64,000 bases of DNA, taken from positions 180,602 through 244,601 of the forward strand of contig NZ_JAFNJU010000005.1 in assembly GCF_017368455.1 (NCBI RefSeq), read 5' to 3'. The number at the start of each line of letters is the position of its first letter. The first letter of the stretch is position 1. The translations under genes were made by a program, and so were the position numbers. The DNA is from Proteiniclasticum aestuarii (lineage in GTDB: Bacteria > Bacillota > Clostridia > Clostridiales > Clostridiaceae). This document shows, in pieces, positions 35,580-44,324 of the stretch. The notes under the pieces were generated by a model that worked only from the letters and a program-made list of their open reading frames with translations, was not told the origin of the DNA and searched no databases.

Positions 35580-36363
35580 AATGGAAAATCATGTACTGAC
35601 AGTGGATGGATTGTCCATCGCATTCGGCGGCCTCAAGGCGGTAGATGATCTCTCCTTTGATATCAAGGACAAGGAAATATACGGACTCATCGGTCCCAAC
35701 GGAGCAGGGAAAACCACGGTGTTCAACTGCATCACCCAGTTCTATAAGCCCGATAAGGGAGACCTCAGATTCAAAGGGCATGGCGATCAGATCGTGGATC
35801 TGACGACAAAGCCTGTACATGACATCATCCGCCAGGGACTTGTAAGAACCTTTCAGAACGTGGAGCTCATCAGAGAGCTGAGTATCATCGATAACGTGCT
35901 CATCGGAGGCCATATAGATTTTGAAGCCAATACCCTGTCTCAGGCACTGAAGCTGCCTAAGTCGAGAAAAGAAGAAAAGAAGTACCGGGAAGAAGCCGAG
36001 AAGATTCTGGAGGATCTGGGTATTCTGGACCGAAAAGACATGCTTGTAGGCGGACAGCCCTACGGAATCCTGAAGAAGGTGGAATTTGCCCGAACACTCA
36101 TGGCAAGACCGAAGCTCATCATTCTGGATGAACCTGCTGCAGGGCTCAACGACAGTGAGACCATCGATCTGGCCAGACTCATCAAGAGGATCAGAGACCA
36201 GTATGACTGCTCGATTCTATTGGTGGAACATGACATGAGACTGGTCATGGATGTCTGTGACCGAATCTGCGCCATCAACTTCGGAAAACTCCTGGCCATT
36301 GGCACACCAAAGGAAATCCAGGGAAATAAGGCTGTTCAGTCGGCATATCTAGGAGTGGAGTAA
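35572..36363 (+). CDS. livG: LivG, ABC ATPase
   Basis: 263 aa. Walker A GPNGAGKTT (about 43-51), Q-loop, Walker B LIILDEPAAGLN, H-loop VEHDM. The usual LSGGQ signature is degenerate (VGGQPYGILKKVEFAR), with Gly-Gly-Gln but no Leu-Ser. AGGAGG before the ATG. Confidence 0.95.
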   Translation: MSKMENHVLTVDGLSIAFGGLKAVDDLSFDIKDKEIYGLIGPNGAGKTTVFNCITQFYKPDKGDLRFKGHGDQIVDLTTKPVHDIIRQGLVRTFQNVELIRELSIIDNVLIGGHIDFEANTLSQALKLPKSRKEEKKYREEAEKILEDLGILDRKDMLVGGQPYGILKKVEFARTLMARPKLIILDEPAAGLNDSETIDLARLIKRIRDQYDCSILLVEHDMRLVMDVCDRICAINFGKLLAIGTPKEIQGNKAVQSAYLGVE

Positions 36364-36364
36364 T

Positions 36365-37090
36365 ATGAGCGAGAAGAAAATAGCACTGGAAATAAAGAAT
36401 CTCAAAGTTAGCTACGGCGCCATCCAGGCGCTTAAGGGCATCGACCTTACGGTCTATGAAGGCGATGTGGTGGCGATCCTTGGCGCCAATGGAGCCGGGA
36501 AGACCACAACCCTGAAGAAGATCAGCGGCATCATCGACGGAGAAGATGGATTCATCAAACTGTACGGGCAGGACATCACGAAGATGGAACCGGAAAAGAT
36601 CGCGCGACTTGGCATCTCCATGTCGCCGGAAGGAAGAGCCGTATTCAAGGACCTGACTGTGGAGGAGAACCTCAAAGCAGGAGCCTTCACATTGAAGGAC
36701 AGGGAGAAGATCCGAAAGAACTTCGAAAGAGTCTACCGGTACTTCCCGGTCCTTGAGGAAAGAAAGAATCAGGTCTCCTCAACCCTTTCCGGTGGAGAGC
36801 AGCAGATGCTGGCCATCGGAAGAGCCCTCATGAGCAGCCCCAGGGTGCTGCTTCTGGATGAACCTTCCTTGGGACTTGCTCCTCTGATCGTCCAGGACAT
36901 CATGAAGATCGTGAAGGAAATCAAGGAAGAGGGCACAACGGTGGTCATCGTGGAGCAGAACGCCGCGCAGACCCTGAAAATCGCAGACTACGGATACGTC
37001 ATCGAACTGGGTAAAGTAAGTACCCATGGTAAGGCATCCGTTCTGGCAGATGATCCCAAGCTTGTGGAGGCTTACCTCGGCAAGCACTAG
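36365..37090 (+). CDS. livF: LivF, ABC ATPase
   Basis: 241 aa. Walker A GANGAGKTT, signature STLSGGEQQMLAIGRAL, Walker B VLLLDEPSLGLAP, H-like switch VEQNA, all typical of LivF. One base after livG. Confidence 0.96.
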   Translation: MSEKKIALEIKNLKVSYGAIQALKGIDLTVYEGDVVAILGANGAGKTTTLKKISGIIDGEDGFIKLYGQDITKMEPEKIARLGISMSPEGRAVFKDLTVEENLKAGAFTLKDREKIRKNFERVYRYFPVLEERKNQVSSTLSGGEQQMLAIGRALMSSPRVLLLDEPSLGLAPLIVQDIMKIVKEIKEEGTTVVIVEQNAAQTLKIADYGYVIELGKVSTHGKASVLADDPKLVEAYLGKH

Positions 37091-37098
37091 CATTCCTA

Positions 37099-37122
37099 TT
37101 TAATGCACCTAGCGTGCTTAAA
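37099..37122 (+). other. mRNA hairpin between livF and livK
   Basis: TTTAA-GCAC / GTGC-TTAAA stem-loop without a T-run. It may protect or process mRNA to allow higher livK expression; function inferred. Confidence 0.35.
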
Positions 37123-37204
37123 TAATATTCAACACACAACATACCAATCCATTATTTTCAAGATGACAATGGATACCATTGTTAATTTTAAGGAGGAAAT
37201 ATCA

Positions 37205-38473
37205 ATGAAAAAGATCGTTTCTATGTTAGCATCACTGGCATTAGTTGCTTCTCTTGCCGCTTGCGGTGAAAAGACAGAAACCCCAGAAGAGACTCCAGGA
37301 GAGACTCCTGCAGAGACTCCGGAAGAAACCCCAGAAGAAGAAGAGGAACCAGCACAGGGTGTTACAGACACATCTATCCTTGTTGGAAACTCTGCTGCCA
37401 CATCCGGTGCCTATGCACCAGTAGGTGTACCTTTCAACGCAGGAATCGAAGCTTACTTTGCCATGATCAATGATGCTGGCGGTGTAGATGGAAGAATGAT
37501 TGAATTCACCCATATCGATGATGAGTTCGATCCAGTAAAGGGTAAGGCTGCACTATCCACACTGGTGGAAGATGAGGAAATCTTTGCTCTGGTTGGTCAC
37601 TTTGGTACACCCGTTGTCGGTGCCACCATCGAAGACGTGAAGGAATACGGAATTCCAGCAGTTTATTTCGCAACAGGAATCGGTCAGCTTTACAACGACA
37701 AAGCTGAAGGAAAAGACAAAGGCATCTTCCCTGTACAGCCAATCTACAAGACCGAAGGTCAGATCATGGTTGCCCGTGCAGTAGGTGACTTTGATGCACA
37801 GAAGATCGGCGTCATCTACACGAACGACGATGCCGGTAAGGACCTCTACTCAGGTGTGGAAGCCAAGGCAAAAGAGCTTGGCATTGAAGTTGTGGCTGAG
37901 CAGGTTGCTGCTGGTGCAACAGACGTGTCCTCCGCTGTCACATCCATCAAGAATGCTGAAGTGGACTTCATCATAGGAGCTGCCATTCAGGCGACGATTC
38001 CTACCATCGTGAAGGAACTTGCTGCACAGAACGTGAACAAGGATGTCATCACAACCTACGTGAACGTTTCTCCTGTTATCTCTGAGGCGGTTGTGAACGA
38101 AATCGACGGCAAATTCGACGTATACGGACTTGGCTGGGTAGACCTGGTGGAGAATGCGGACGCACTGGCTGCATTTGCTGAGTGGGCTCCAGACTATGCG
38201 ACAAACGTCTATGCCATGACTGGCTGGATCGCTGGACACTTCTTCACAGAAGGTCTCAAGAGAGTGGAAGGAACCGTCACATGGGATAAGTTCATGGATG
38301 CTATGGAAAGCGAACCCATCAAGAACCCATTCGGTGGAACCATCAACTATGCAGATGGCCTAAGAGCAGGTACTCAGGAAATGAACCTGGCCAAGGTTGC
38401 CATGGTTGAAGGTGCTCCTGGCTGGGAGCCAGTGGACGGACTGCAGTCCATGGATTCACTTCTAGGAAACTAG
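37205..38473 (+). CDS. livK: LivK/AmiC-type substrate-binding lipoprotein
   Basis: 422 aa from ATG 37205, 8 bases after AAGGAGG; the frame upstream to 37103 has no ribosome site. Signal peptide with lipobox LAAC (C20), a Thr/Pro/Glu linker of about 30 residues (PEETPGETPAETPEETPEEEEE), then a periplasmic-binding type I (Leu/Ile/Val-like) fold: ILVGNSAATSGAYAPVG, GVDGRMIEFTHIDDEFDP, KIGVIYTNDDAGKDLY. Defines the substrate of LivHMGF. The ligand is unknown; the locus argues for a carboxylic acid rather than an amino acid. Confidence 0.93.
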   Translation: MKKIVSMLASLALVASLAACGEKTETPEETPGETPAETPEETPEEEEEPAQGVTDTSILVGNSAATSGAYAPVGVPFNAGIEAYFAMINDAGGVDGRMIEFTHIDDEFDPVKGKAALSTLVEDEEIFALVGHFGTPVVGATIEDVKEYGIPAVYFATGIGQLYNDKAEGKDKGIFPVQPIYKTEGQIMVARAVGDFDAQKIGVIYTNDDAGKDLYSGVEAKAKELGIEVVAEQVAAGATDVSSAVTSIKNAEVDFIIGAAIQATIPTIVKELAAQNVNKDVITTYVNVSPVISEAVVNEIDGKFDVYGLGWVDLVENADALAAFAEWAPDYATNVYAMTGWIAGHFFTEGLKRVEGTVTWDKFMDAMESEPIKNPFGGTINYADGLRAGTQEMNLAKVAMVEGAPGWEPVDGLQSMDSLLGN

Positions 38474-38479
38474 TATAAT
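38474..38479 (+). promoter_or_regulatory. -10 box in front of the structured RNA
   Basis: TATAAT directly after the livK stop codon. No good -35 is seen, but the position predicts an RNA start near 38486. Confidence 0.4.
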
Positions 38480-38485
38480 CATAAA

Positions 38486-38636
38486 TGAATAGAAAGACCG
38501 ATCAATGCCGTGGGACACACGGAAGAATCTGATTTGTTTCAGAGGAGGCGACCCACCGTGAATCGGTGGGGTGTGTCAGTACACCATTTACTGGTCTTGG
38601 ATAGGGGCAGGCGAAGTACCTGCCCTTATTTTTAAA
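38486..38636 (+). ncRNA. Structured RNA candidate (leader or small RNA), class unknown
   Basis: Outer stem P1 (38494-38499 with 38593-38598) encloses P2 (38514-38520 with 38571-38577), which encloses two hairpins: P3 (TCTGA/TCAGA, 38528-38543) and P4 (CCCACCG/CGGTGGG, 38552-38570), forming a three-way junction. A terminator hairpin follows (38605-38625, then TTATTTTT). An alternative stem CCGTG (38508-38512) with CACGG (38518-38522) competes with P2, and CCGTG recurs in P4. It sits between livK and the CoA-transferase gene. It could be a riboswitch-like attenuator or a small RNA. I could not match it to a known class. Confidence 0.55.
38604..38633 (+). terminator. Terminator hairpin ahead of the CoA-transferase gene
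   Basis: 7-bp stem GGGCAGG / CCTGCCC followed by TTATTTTT. Lies upstream of a gene in the same direction, so it would separate or attenuate transcription. Confidence 0.75.
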
Positions 38637-38664
38637 AAAGAACCCTGATAGGAGGAAATGTTTT

Positions 38665-39978
38665 ATGTCGTATAAAGATAAAGTCATAACGCTGGAACAG
38701 GCACTGGATATGATAAGGCCTGACATGAATGTTGTAACAGGACTTGGTGCAGGAGAAGCCCAGCTGATCATGAACAACATCCATACCATTGCAGATCGAG
38801 TGAAGAATGTGACCATAACCAACTGTCTCTCCATGGCCCATGGTGATTTTCTCAGTGAGGAGTATGTAGACAGCTTCAATATCGATGGCTGGTTTTTTTC
38901 ACCCCCACTCAGAAAAGCTTTCAAGAATGGCAATATCTCCTTTATTCCCAATCATCTGCACCTGGCCGGATGGAAGAGACTTGACCATGTGAAGCCGGAT
39001 ATATTCGTGGGTACCGCTTCCATGCCCGATAAACATGGATTCATCTCCCTTTCCACATCGAATACCTATGAATCCCAGATGATTGAAACTGCGGATATTG
39101 TTATTCTTGAGATCAATCCCAATTATCCGAGAACCTTCGGAGATGTGGAGATCCATTATTCCGAAATCGACTATTTCATCGAGGCGGACTATCCTGTTCC
39201 TACCCTTCCGGATGTGGAGCCCAATGAGAAGGACAAGAAGATCGGAGCCCTCATTGCGGATCTCATAAACGATGGAGATACCCTGCAGCTTGGCATCGGC
39301 GGCATCCCCAATGCCGTTGCCTACGCGCTGAAAGACAAGAAGGATCTGGGCATCCATACGGAAATGATGACCTCCGGCATGGTGGAGCTCATTGAAGCCG
39401 GCGCAGTCACAGGAAAGAAGAAGACCCTTCATAAGGGCAAGCATGTGGCGACCTTTGCCCTGGGAAACAAGAAGCTCTATGACTTCATCGACAACAATCC
39501 TTCCGTGATGATCCTCAACGGTAAGTATGTCAATGATCCTGCGGTCATCGGACTGAACGACAACATGGTGTCCATCAACACGGCTATGGAAGTGGATCTT
39601 TCCGGTCAGGTGTGTTCCGAGTCCATCGGTCACATCCAGTTCTCCGGAACCGGAGGACAGGCGGATACCGCCGTCGGTGCACAGAATGCCAAAAACGGCA
39701 GAAGCTTCATCGCCCTGTATTCCACAGCCATGGTGAGAAACCCTGAGACCGGTGAAAAGGAAGAGAAGTCCAAGATCGTGCCCCTTCTGAAGAGAGGCGC
39801 CATCGTGACGCTTTCCAGAAATGATGTGGATATGGTGGTCACCGAGTATGGCGTGGCCCATCTAAGAGGAACCAATGTGAGAGAGAGAATCGAAAGACTC
39901 GTTGCCATCGCGCATCCGGATTTCAGAGAGGAAATCATGAAGGAAGCCCATGAAATCGGTCTGATTTTCGACAGGTAG
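38665..39978 (+). CDS. Acetyl-CoA hydrolase/transferase family CoA-transferase
   Basis: 437 aa, the length of 4-hydroxybutyrate and butyryl-CoA:acetate CoA-transferases. Motifs: GLGAGEAQ, QLGIGGIPNA (208-217), catalytic E233 in HTEMMTSG, FSGTGGQADTAVGA, TEYGVAHLRG. These enzymes move CoA between acetate and another acid through a glutamyl-CoA intermediate. In this locus it would activate the imported acid at the expense of acetyl-CoA, or release the end product. TAGGAGG lies upstream. Confidence 0.92.
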   Translation: MSYKDKVITLEQALDMIRPDMNVVTGLGAGEAQLIMNNIHTIADRVKNVTITNCLSMAHGDFLSEEYVDSFNIDGWFFSPPLRKAFKNGNISFIPNHLHLAGWKRLDHVKPDIFVGTASMPDKHGFISLSTSNTYESQMIETADIVILEINPNYPRTFGDVEIHYSEIDYFIEADYPVPTLPDVEPNEKDKKIGALIADLINDGDTLQLGIGGIPNAVAYALKDKKDLGIHTEMMTSGMVELIEAGAVTGKKKTLHKGKHVATFALGNKKLYDFIDNNPSVMILNGKYVNDPAVIGLNDNMVSINTAMEVDLSGQVCSESIGHIQFSGTGGQADTAVGAQNAKNGRSFIALYSTAMVRNPETGEKEEKSKIVPLLKRGAIVTLSRNDVDMVVTEYGVAHLRGTNVRERIERLVAIAHPDFREEIMKEAHEIGLIFDR

Positions 39979-39988
39979 GGAGGACATT

Positions 39989-40807
39989 ATGGCGTATTTC
40001 AGTGTAAACGGAAAAAAGGTCTACTATGAGACCCATGGAGAAGGAAAGCCGCTGATTCTACTAAACGGCATCATGATGTCCACAAAAAGCTGGACCATCT
40101 TCAAGGAGACGTTCAGTCATCAGAACAGACTGATTCTCGTGGATTTTCTGGACCAGGGGCAGTCGGACAAGGTGTTTGAGCCCTATACTCAGGAACTCCA
40201 GGTGGAGGTGGTGAAAGGGCTCATTGAAGAGCTCGGCTATGAGAAGGTGAATCTTCTGGGCATTTCCTACGGAGGAGAAGTGGCCCTGCAGTTCATTGTG
40301 AAGTATGAGCATCTGGTGGACAGGCTGGTGCTGTTTAACACCACCTATCGCACCAGTCCCTGGCTGAAGGACATCGGTGATGCCTGGAACCTTTCCAGAG
40401 GCGATGCCATGGATTACTACCTGACCACCATTCCCGTCATCTATTCTCCCTCCTTCTACAACCGGAACAGAGCCTGGATGGAGGCAAGGAAGAAGCTGCT
40501 TACGGATACGGTTTTCAGCGACAAGGACTTCATGGACTCCATGGTGAGGCTCACCGTCAGTGCGGAAAATCATGATGTGAGGGAAGAGCTGAAAGGCATC
40601 AGAACGAAGACCCTGATTGTCAGCAGCGAGCATGACTTCGTGACACCGAAGGAGGAACAGCAGGAACTGCACAGGCTCCTTGAGAATTCAGATTATGTGC
40701 TGCTTCCCGATACAGGACACGGGTCCATGTACGAGCAGCCCGCACTGTTCACTGCACTGACGCTGGGGTATGTCAATGCTAAAGACCTCTCCATGAGCGT
40801 ACTTTAG
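39989..40807 (+). CDS. Alpha/beta hydrolase
   Basis: 272 aa. LLNGIMMS oxyanion region, nucleophile GISYGG (S93), acidic residue in SSEHDFVTP, and DTGHGSMYEQP histidine. Ten bases after the CoA-transferase gene, so in the same operon. Second hydrolase of the locus; an ester-, lactone- or thioester-cleaving step is plausible. Confidence 0.92.
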   Translation: MAYFSVNGKKVYYETHGEGKPLILLNGIMMSTKSWTIFKETFSHQNRLILVDFLDQGQSDKVFEPYTQELQVEVVKGLIEELGYEKVNLLGISYGGEVALQFIVKYEHLVDRLVLFNTTYRTSPWLKDIGDAWNLSRGDAMDYYLTTIPVIYSPSFYNRNRAWMEARKKLLTDTVFSDKDFMDSMVRLTVSAENHDVREELKGIRTKTLIVSSEHDFVTPKEEQQELHRLLENSDYVLLPDTGHGSMYEQPALFTALTLGYVNAKDLSMSVL

Positions 40808-40828
40808 CGCATAGGCATTGGCACTGTT

Positions 40829-40837
40829 TCATATTTC
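40829..40837. promoter_or_regulatory. Operator half-site near the TetR gene
   Basis: TCATATTTC matches the right half of operator 2 (31830-31838) but the left half is poor. Weak evidence for autoregulation. Confidence 0.25.
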
Positions 40838-40924
40838 TGTTTTATGTGGTAGAATTTTAACTGATGTAAAACAAAAGCCCAGTCTGCATGAGCATAGAGA
40901 AGGACTGGCAGTTAGGAGAAACAC

Positions 40925-41533
40925 TTGGAAGAGTTTGTGAATTTACCGAAAACCAAAAGAGGACAGAAAACTTTAGACAATATCGTACGTGCTGCGGAAG
41001 ACCTGTTTTATGAGAAGGGCTATCATGCCACCTCCATCATTGATATCACCAATGAAGCGGATATCGCGCTGGGGACTTTCTATATCTATTTCAAGGACAA
41101 GTACAGCTTATATAAGTATCTTCTGCTAAGCTACAGCCACGAAATCAGAAAAGCCATCGCAGTGGACATCAAGCCGTCTCACACCAGATTTGAAGCGGAA
41201 AAGATCGGTCTCAAAGCATTTCTCCATTTCATTCGGAAAAACAAACATGTTTACAACATCATCTGGGAGTCGCTGTATATAGATAAGACGCTGTTTGTGG
41301 ATTATTATGAGAGCTTCGCCGACAGATATGCCCAGGCGCTGAAGAAAGCCCAGGGCGAGGGAGAAGTGGTCAACGTGGACCCTGTGATCCTCAGTTATCT
41401 CCTGATGGGGGTATCGAACTTCATCGGTCTGAAGTATGTCATGTTTGACGAGGATAATGAGGAAGAGTTTGATACGGTGGTGGATAAAGTCATGGAGATT
41501 CTAAGAGCAGGTATGTTCCTTCACACGAAATAG
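40925..41533 (+). CDS. TetR-family transcriptional regulator
   Basis: 202 aa, TTG start after TAGGAG. The N-terminal HTH (about 13-60: TLDNIVRAAEDLFYEKGYHATSI, TFYIYFKDKYSLYKYLL) is typical of acyl-CoA-sensing TetR repressors of FadR/PaaR type, and the C-terminal helical domain would bind the effector. It closes the plus arm of the catabolic locus and is the natural candidate to bind the two AACATGA-N8-TCATRTT sites at its promoters. Confidence 0.93.
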   Translation: MEEFVNLPKTKRGQKTLDNIVRAAEDLFYEKGYHATSIIDITNEADIALGTFYIYFKDKYSLYKYLLLSYSHEIRKAIAVDIKPSHTRFEAEKIGLKAFLHFIRKNKHVYNIIWESLYIDKTLFVDYYESFADRYAQALKKAQGEGEVVNVDPVILSYLLMGVSNFIGLKYVMFDEDNEEEFDTVVDKVMEILRAGMFLHTK

Positions 41534-41561
41534 AATCTCAGAATATTCTTCAGAAAAAAAC

Positions 41562-41603
41562 AGAACCCGGAAAATCATCCATCTGGATGGTTTTCCGGGT
41601 TCT
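41562..41603. terminator. Bidirectional terminator between TetR and traX-like genes
   Basis: 19-bp inverted repeat (one G-T pair) with ATCT loop between convergent genes. Confidence 0.88.
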
Positions 41604-41646
41604 GCTGTTGCAGCAGGAAATCATGTAGGGTATCCTTGCTCCCCTG

Positions 41647-42297
41647 CTACTGAAGCAGATACAGAATCAGAAGATGCAGGGGATAGGCGGTGTAGAATCC
41701 GTATTTCAGAAGGATGTTTCTGGGGCCGGGTTTTCCGTTGTAGGCTGCAATAAAGGGAACCGCAAGAACGGAATAGTACTGAACACCTCTGGAAAGAAGG
41801 ATGTTGAGAATTCCGATGAAGACAACCATGAGAAGCACCTTTCTCAGTCCATCCACCTTTCTCAGTCCATAGAATGTGAGGATATAGAGAATGCCCAGCA
41901 TTCCGTAATCCGTATGAAAGTATTCCGACAGAAAAAACGCGAGAAAGAGTACGGCCACGGAAATCACAGGCTTTTTCATGAAATACTCTTCTATGGCATG
42001 AACCGCTAAGAGGCCAAGAAAAAGGGTGAAGAAGATGTTCTGATGGGTGTTGTTCATACCACCGAAGAATGCGTAATCAAAGGGCAGTTCAGACACCAGT
42101 GCGAACAGGAGCAGACGTATGCTGTATTTCTTCACATCTCTTGTATGGAAGTATCCTTCCACCAGAAGAAAACAGTAGATGGGGAAGGCGATTCTGCCTA
42201 TGATTCTGAAATTGGGTTCAAAGGAAAAGAAAATTGCGCCTACATGGTCAATAATCATGGTGGTCAGTGCGATCAGTTTCAAATACGTGTTGTTCAT
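41647..42297 (-). CDS. TraX-family membrane protein
   Basis: 216 aa from ATG 42297 (AGGAG 9 bases upstream); the ATG 42327 lacks a ribosome site. About seven membrane helices with the family pattern KLIALTTMIIDHVGA, RIIGRIAFPIYCFLLVEG, SELPFDYAF. F-plasmid TraX acetylates pilin, and chromosomal homologues are membrane acyltransferase-like proteins of unknown substrate. No link to the pilus island can be shown. Confidence 0.9.
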   Translation of the reverse strand: MNNTYLKLIALTTMIIDHVGAIFFSFEPNFRIIGRIAFPIYCFLLVEGYFHTRDVKKYSIRLLLFALVSELPFDYAFFGGMNNTHQNIFFTLFLGLLAVHAIEEYFMKKPVISVAVLFLAFFLSEYFHTDYGMLGILYILTFYGLRKVDGLRKVLLMVVFIGILNILLSRGVQYYSVLAVPFIAAYNGKPGPRNILLKYGFYTAYPLHLLILYLLQ

Positions 42298-42360
42298 ACA
42301 ATTAACTCCTACTCTCTGTATCGTCATGACTTCTCATTGAATAATGGTCTTTTCATCTGA

Positions 42361-42402
42361 ACATGCTCAGGACGAAAGAATGAAATCTCATCCTGAGCAT
42401 GT
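42361..42402. repeat. Strong inverted repeat without T-run
   Basis: 12-bp perfect stem ACATGCTCAGGA / TCCTGAGCATGT, 18-base loop, in the 209-base gap between the traX-like gene and the FakA-FakB fusion. No T-tract on either strand. It may be an operator, an mRNA structure or a small repeat family. Confidence 0.7.
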
Positions 42403-42506
42403 GTGGTTACTTCTCTTATTCATGTGCTTTTCTTCAGAAACCAGGGGAAGAACTTACTGGTTCATCTGGCATAGGCTTTGAAATCCTCTCAGTCCGATGT
42501 GCAGAC

Positions 42507-44303
42507 TCATGAATCTACATTCTCGCACATGTAGGATACGGCAACGGTTCCCACACCTGCGCTCATTCCTACAATGGTGGAAATGTTCATTGTATATTCA
42601 GGTTCGTAGCCCAAGAGGGCTACAGCTCTTTCTTTCAGGTCATTGGCCCGCTTCTCGGCGTTGGCATGCAGGATGGAGAAACGGGTGATTTTCTTGTGGT
42701 CATGATCATTTTTCATAATCTGCAGAATCTTATCGGTATTGGACTTTTCACTGAATGCTTTTGCGGCAATGCTGCCTTTTCCTTCATCATCCAGTGAAAC
42801 CACTGGTTTGAGATTCATGATGGAACCGGCAAGGCCTGCGGCCTTGTTCAGTCTTCCGGATCGGACCATGTATTTCAAGGTATTGACACTGACAAGGATT
42901 TTCGTGTCCTTTCTCAAGGCTTCAATTTCCGATACGATTTCTGGGAGATCTTTCCCCTGCTGGATCAGCTCGGATGCCTTCATGACGAGAAGTCCTTCTG
43001 CACCGGAATTCTGCTTCGAATCGACGACGATGATTTCCTTCCCATCCTTTCTGAAACGCTCTGCTGCTTTATCAAGGACTCCATGGGTACCACTCTGGGC
43101 TTTCGCCACGGTGATGACGAGGATCTTGTCGTAATGGGAGGCGATGGTTCCGAGGTAATTCTCCGCCACTTTCGGATTGGGCTGAGCGGATTTGGGGTAT
43201 TCCTCCACCTGGTCCAGGAGGGGATAGAACACTTCCGGCGTCATGGTCACCTTATCCAGATAAGTGGAGCTGTCGAAGAGCAGATTCAGCGGCATCATAT
43301 GAATCTGGTGCTGATCCATATACTCCAGAGGGAGATCCGCAATGGAATCCGTCACCAGGGCGATGGGATATTTTCTGTGGTAGGCGTCTTCATTCTGGCG
43401 GATCATATCATCCGCTTTCTGCTGCAGGATGATACCCTTGGTCTTCAGAATCTGGAAGATCTGAGTAGGCTCATTGGTATGAATGTGAACCTTGGCCTTG
43501 CCTGTATTTCCTGCCACGATAAGGGAATCTCCGTAAGGGGTCAGCTCATTTCTGATTGCATCAAGGTCCAGATTCGTTCCGGAGAGCAGCGCTTCGGTGC
43601 AGTACCGTTCATGGATGACGTCGTGATCATGGGAAGGATATTCGGTGAAGGCAATGTCCTCCTGGTCTATGTCATGGTCGGAAACGAAATGTCCGGTCTT
43701 CAGAAACTGCGTGAATCCTTCCACGAAATAGACGAATCCTTTGGCGCCGGAATCCACCACATTGGACTCTTCCAGAATCTTCAGCTGATGGGGAGTCTCC
43801 TTCAATGAGGCGATGGCCACCTGGGCTGAGCTTGATAGAAGCTCATGAAAATCCTTGGCATGGTCTTTGTATCTGTCAATGGCTTCCGCCCAGTCCTTGA
43901 TGACGGTGATGATGGTGCCTTCCACGGGGTTTGAGATGGCGTGATAGGCATGAGGAACGGCGTTTTTAACCATATCCGCGAAGGAGGCCATGGTAAGATT
44001 GTCGTCGGTTCGGATACTCATGAAGATTCCGTTGATGTACTGGGCGATGATGATGCCGGAATTTCCTCTGGCTCCTGTCAGCGCCGCATCGGCGATGGAA
44101 TTCATGGTTTCCTTGACGGTCTTCGCAATCTTCGCTTCCTGCATGATGGTATACATCGTATGGGCAAGATTGCTTCCAGTGTCTCCATCGGATACGGGAA
44201 ATACATTGATTTCATTCAGCACCCTCTTGTTCCGGATGACTTCCTGTGCCCCCGATAGAAAGGAATAATAGATTTTTTCACTGTCTAAATAAGTTATACT
44301 CAT
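42507..44303 (-). CDS. FakA-FakB fusion: DAK2-type fatty acid kinase joined to DegV fatty-acid-binding domain
   Basis: 598 aa. Residues about 1-200 are a DAK2 kinase domain with the metal/ATP motif DGDTGSN (39-45) and GARGNSGII. About 225-305 is the FakA middle domain (GDSLIVAGNTGKAKVHIHTNEP). From about 311 it is a full DegV/EDD domain (ALVTDSIADLP, SAQPNP, SGTH, VDSKQNSGAEGLLV, YMVRSGRL). In Staphylococcus FakA and FakB are separate: FakB carries the fatty acid that FakA phosphorylates for phospholipid synthesis. Here substrate carrier and kinase are one chain. It lies 21 bases downstream of the DUF2177 gene. Confidence 0.93.
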   Translation of the reverse strand: MSITYLDSEKIYYSFLSGAQEVIRNKRVLNEINVFPVSDGDTGSNLAHTMYTIMQEAKIAKTVKETMNSIADAALTGARGNSGIIIAQYINGIFMSIRTDDNLTMASFADMVKNAVPHAYHAISNPVEGTIITVIKDWAEAIDRYKDHAKDFHELLSSSAQVAIASLKETPHQLKILEESNVVDSGAKGFVYFVEGFTQFLKTGHFVSDHDIDQEDIAFTEYPSHDHDVIHERYCTEALLSGTNLDLDAIRNELTPYGDSLIVAGNTGKAKVHIHTNEPTQIFQILKTKGIILQQKADDMIRQNEDAYHRKYPIALVTDSIADLPLEYMDQHQIHMMPLNLLFDSSTYLDKVTMTPEVFYPLLDQVEEYPKSAQPNPKVAENYLGTIASHYDKILVITVAKAQSGTHGVLDKAAERFRKDGKEIIVVDSKQNSGAEGLLVMKASELIQQGKDLPEIVSEIEALRKDTKILVSVNTLKYMVRSGRLNKAAGLAGSIMNLKPVVSLDDEGKGSIAAKAFSEKSNTDKILQIMKNDHDHKKITRFSILHANAEKRANDLKERAVALLGYEPEYTMNISTIVGMSAGVGTVAVSYMCENVDS

Positions 44304-44324
44304 ACTCTTTGGTCTCCTTCTGAC

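Noticed and set aside
38486..38636. T-box or other standard riboswitch upstream of the CoA-transferase gene
   Set aside because: The T-box core GGTGGTACCGCG is absent, and no consensus core of the riboswitch classes I know could be located, so only an unknown structured RNA is claimed.
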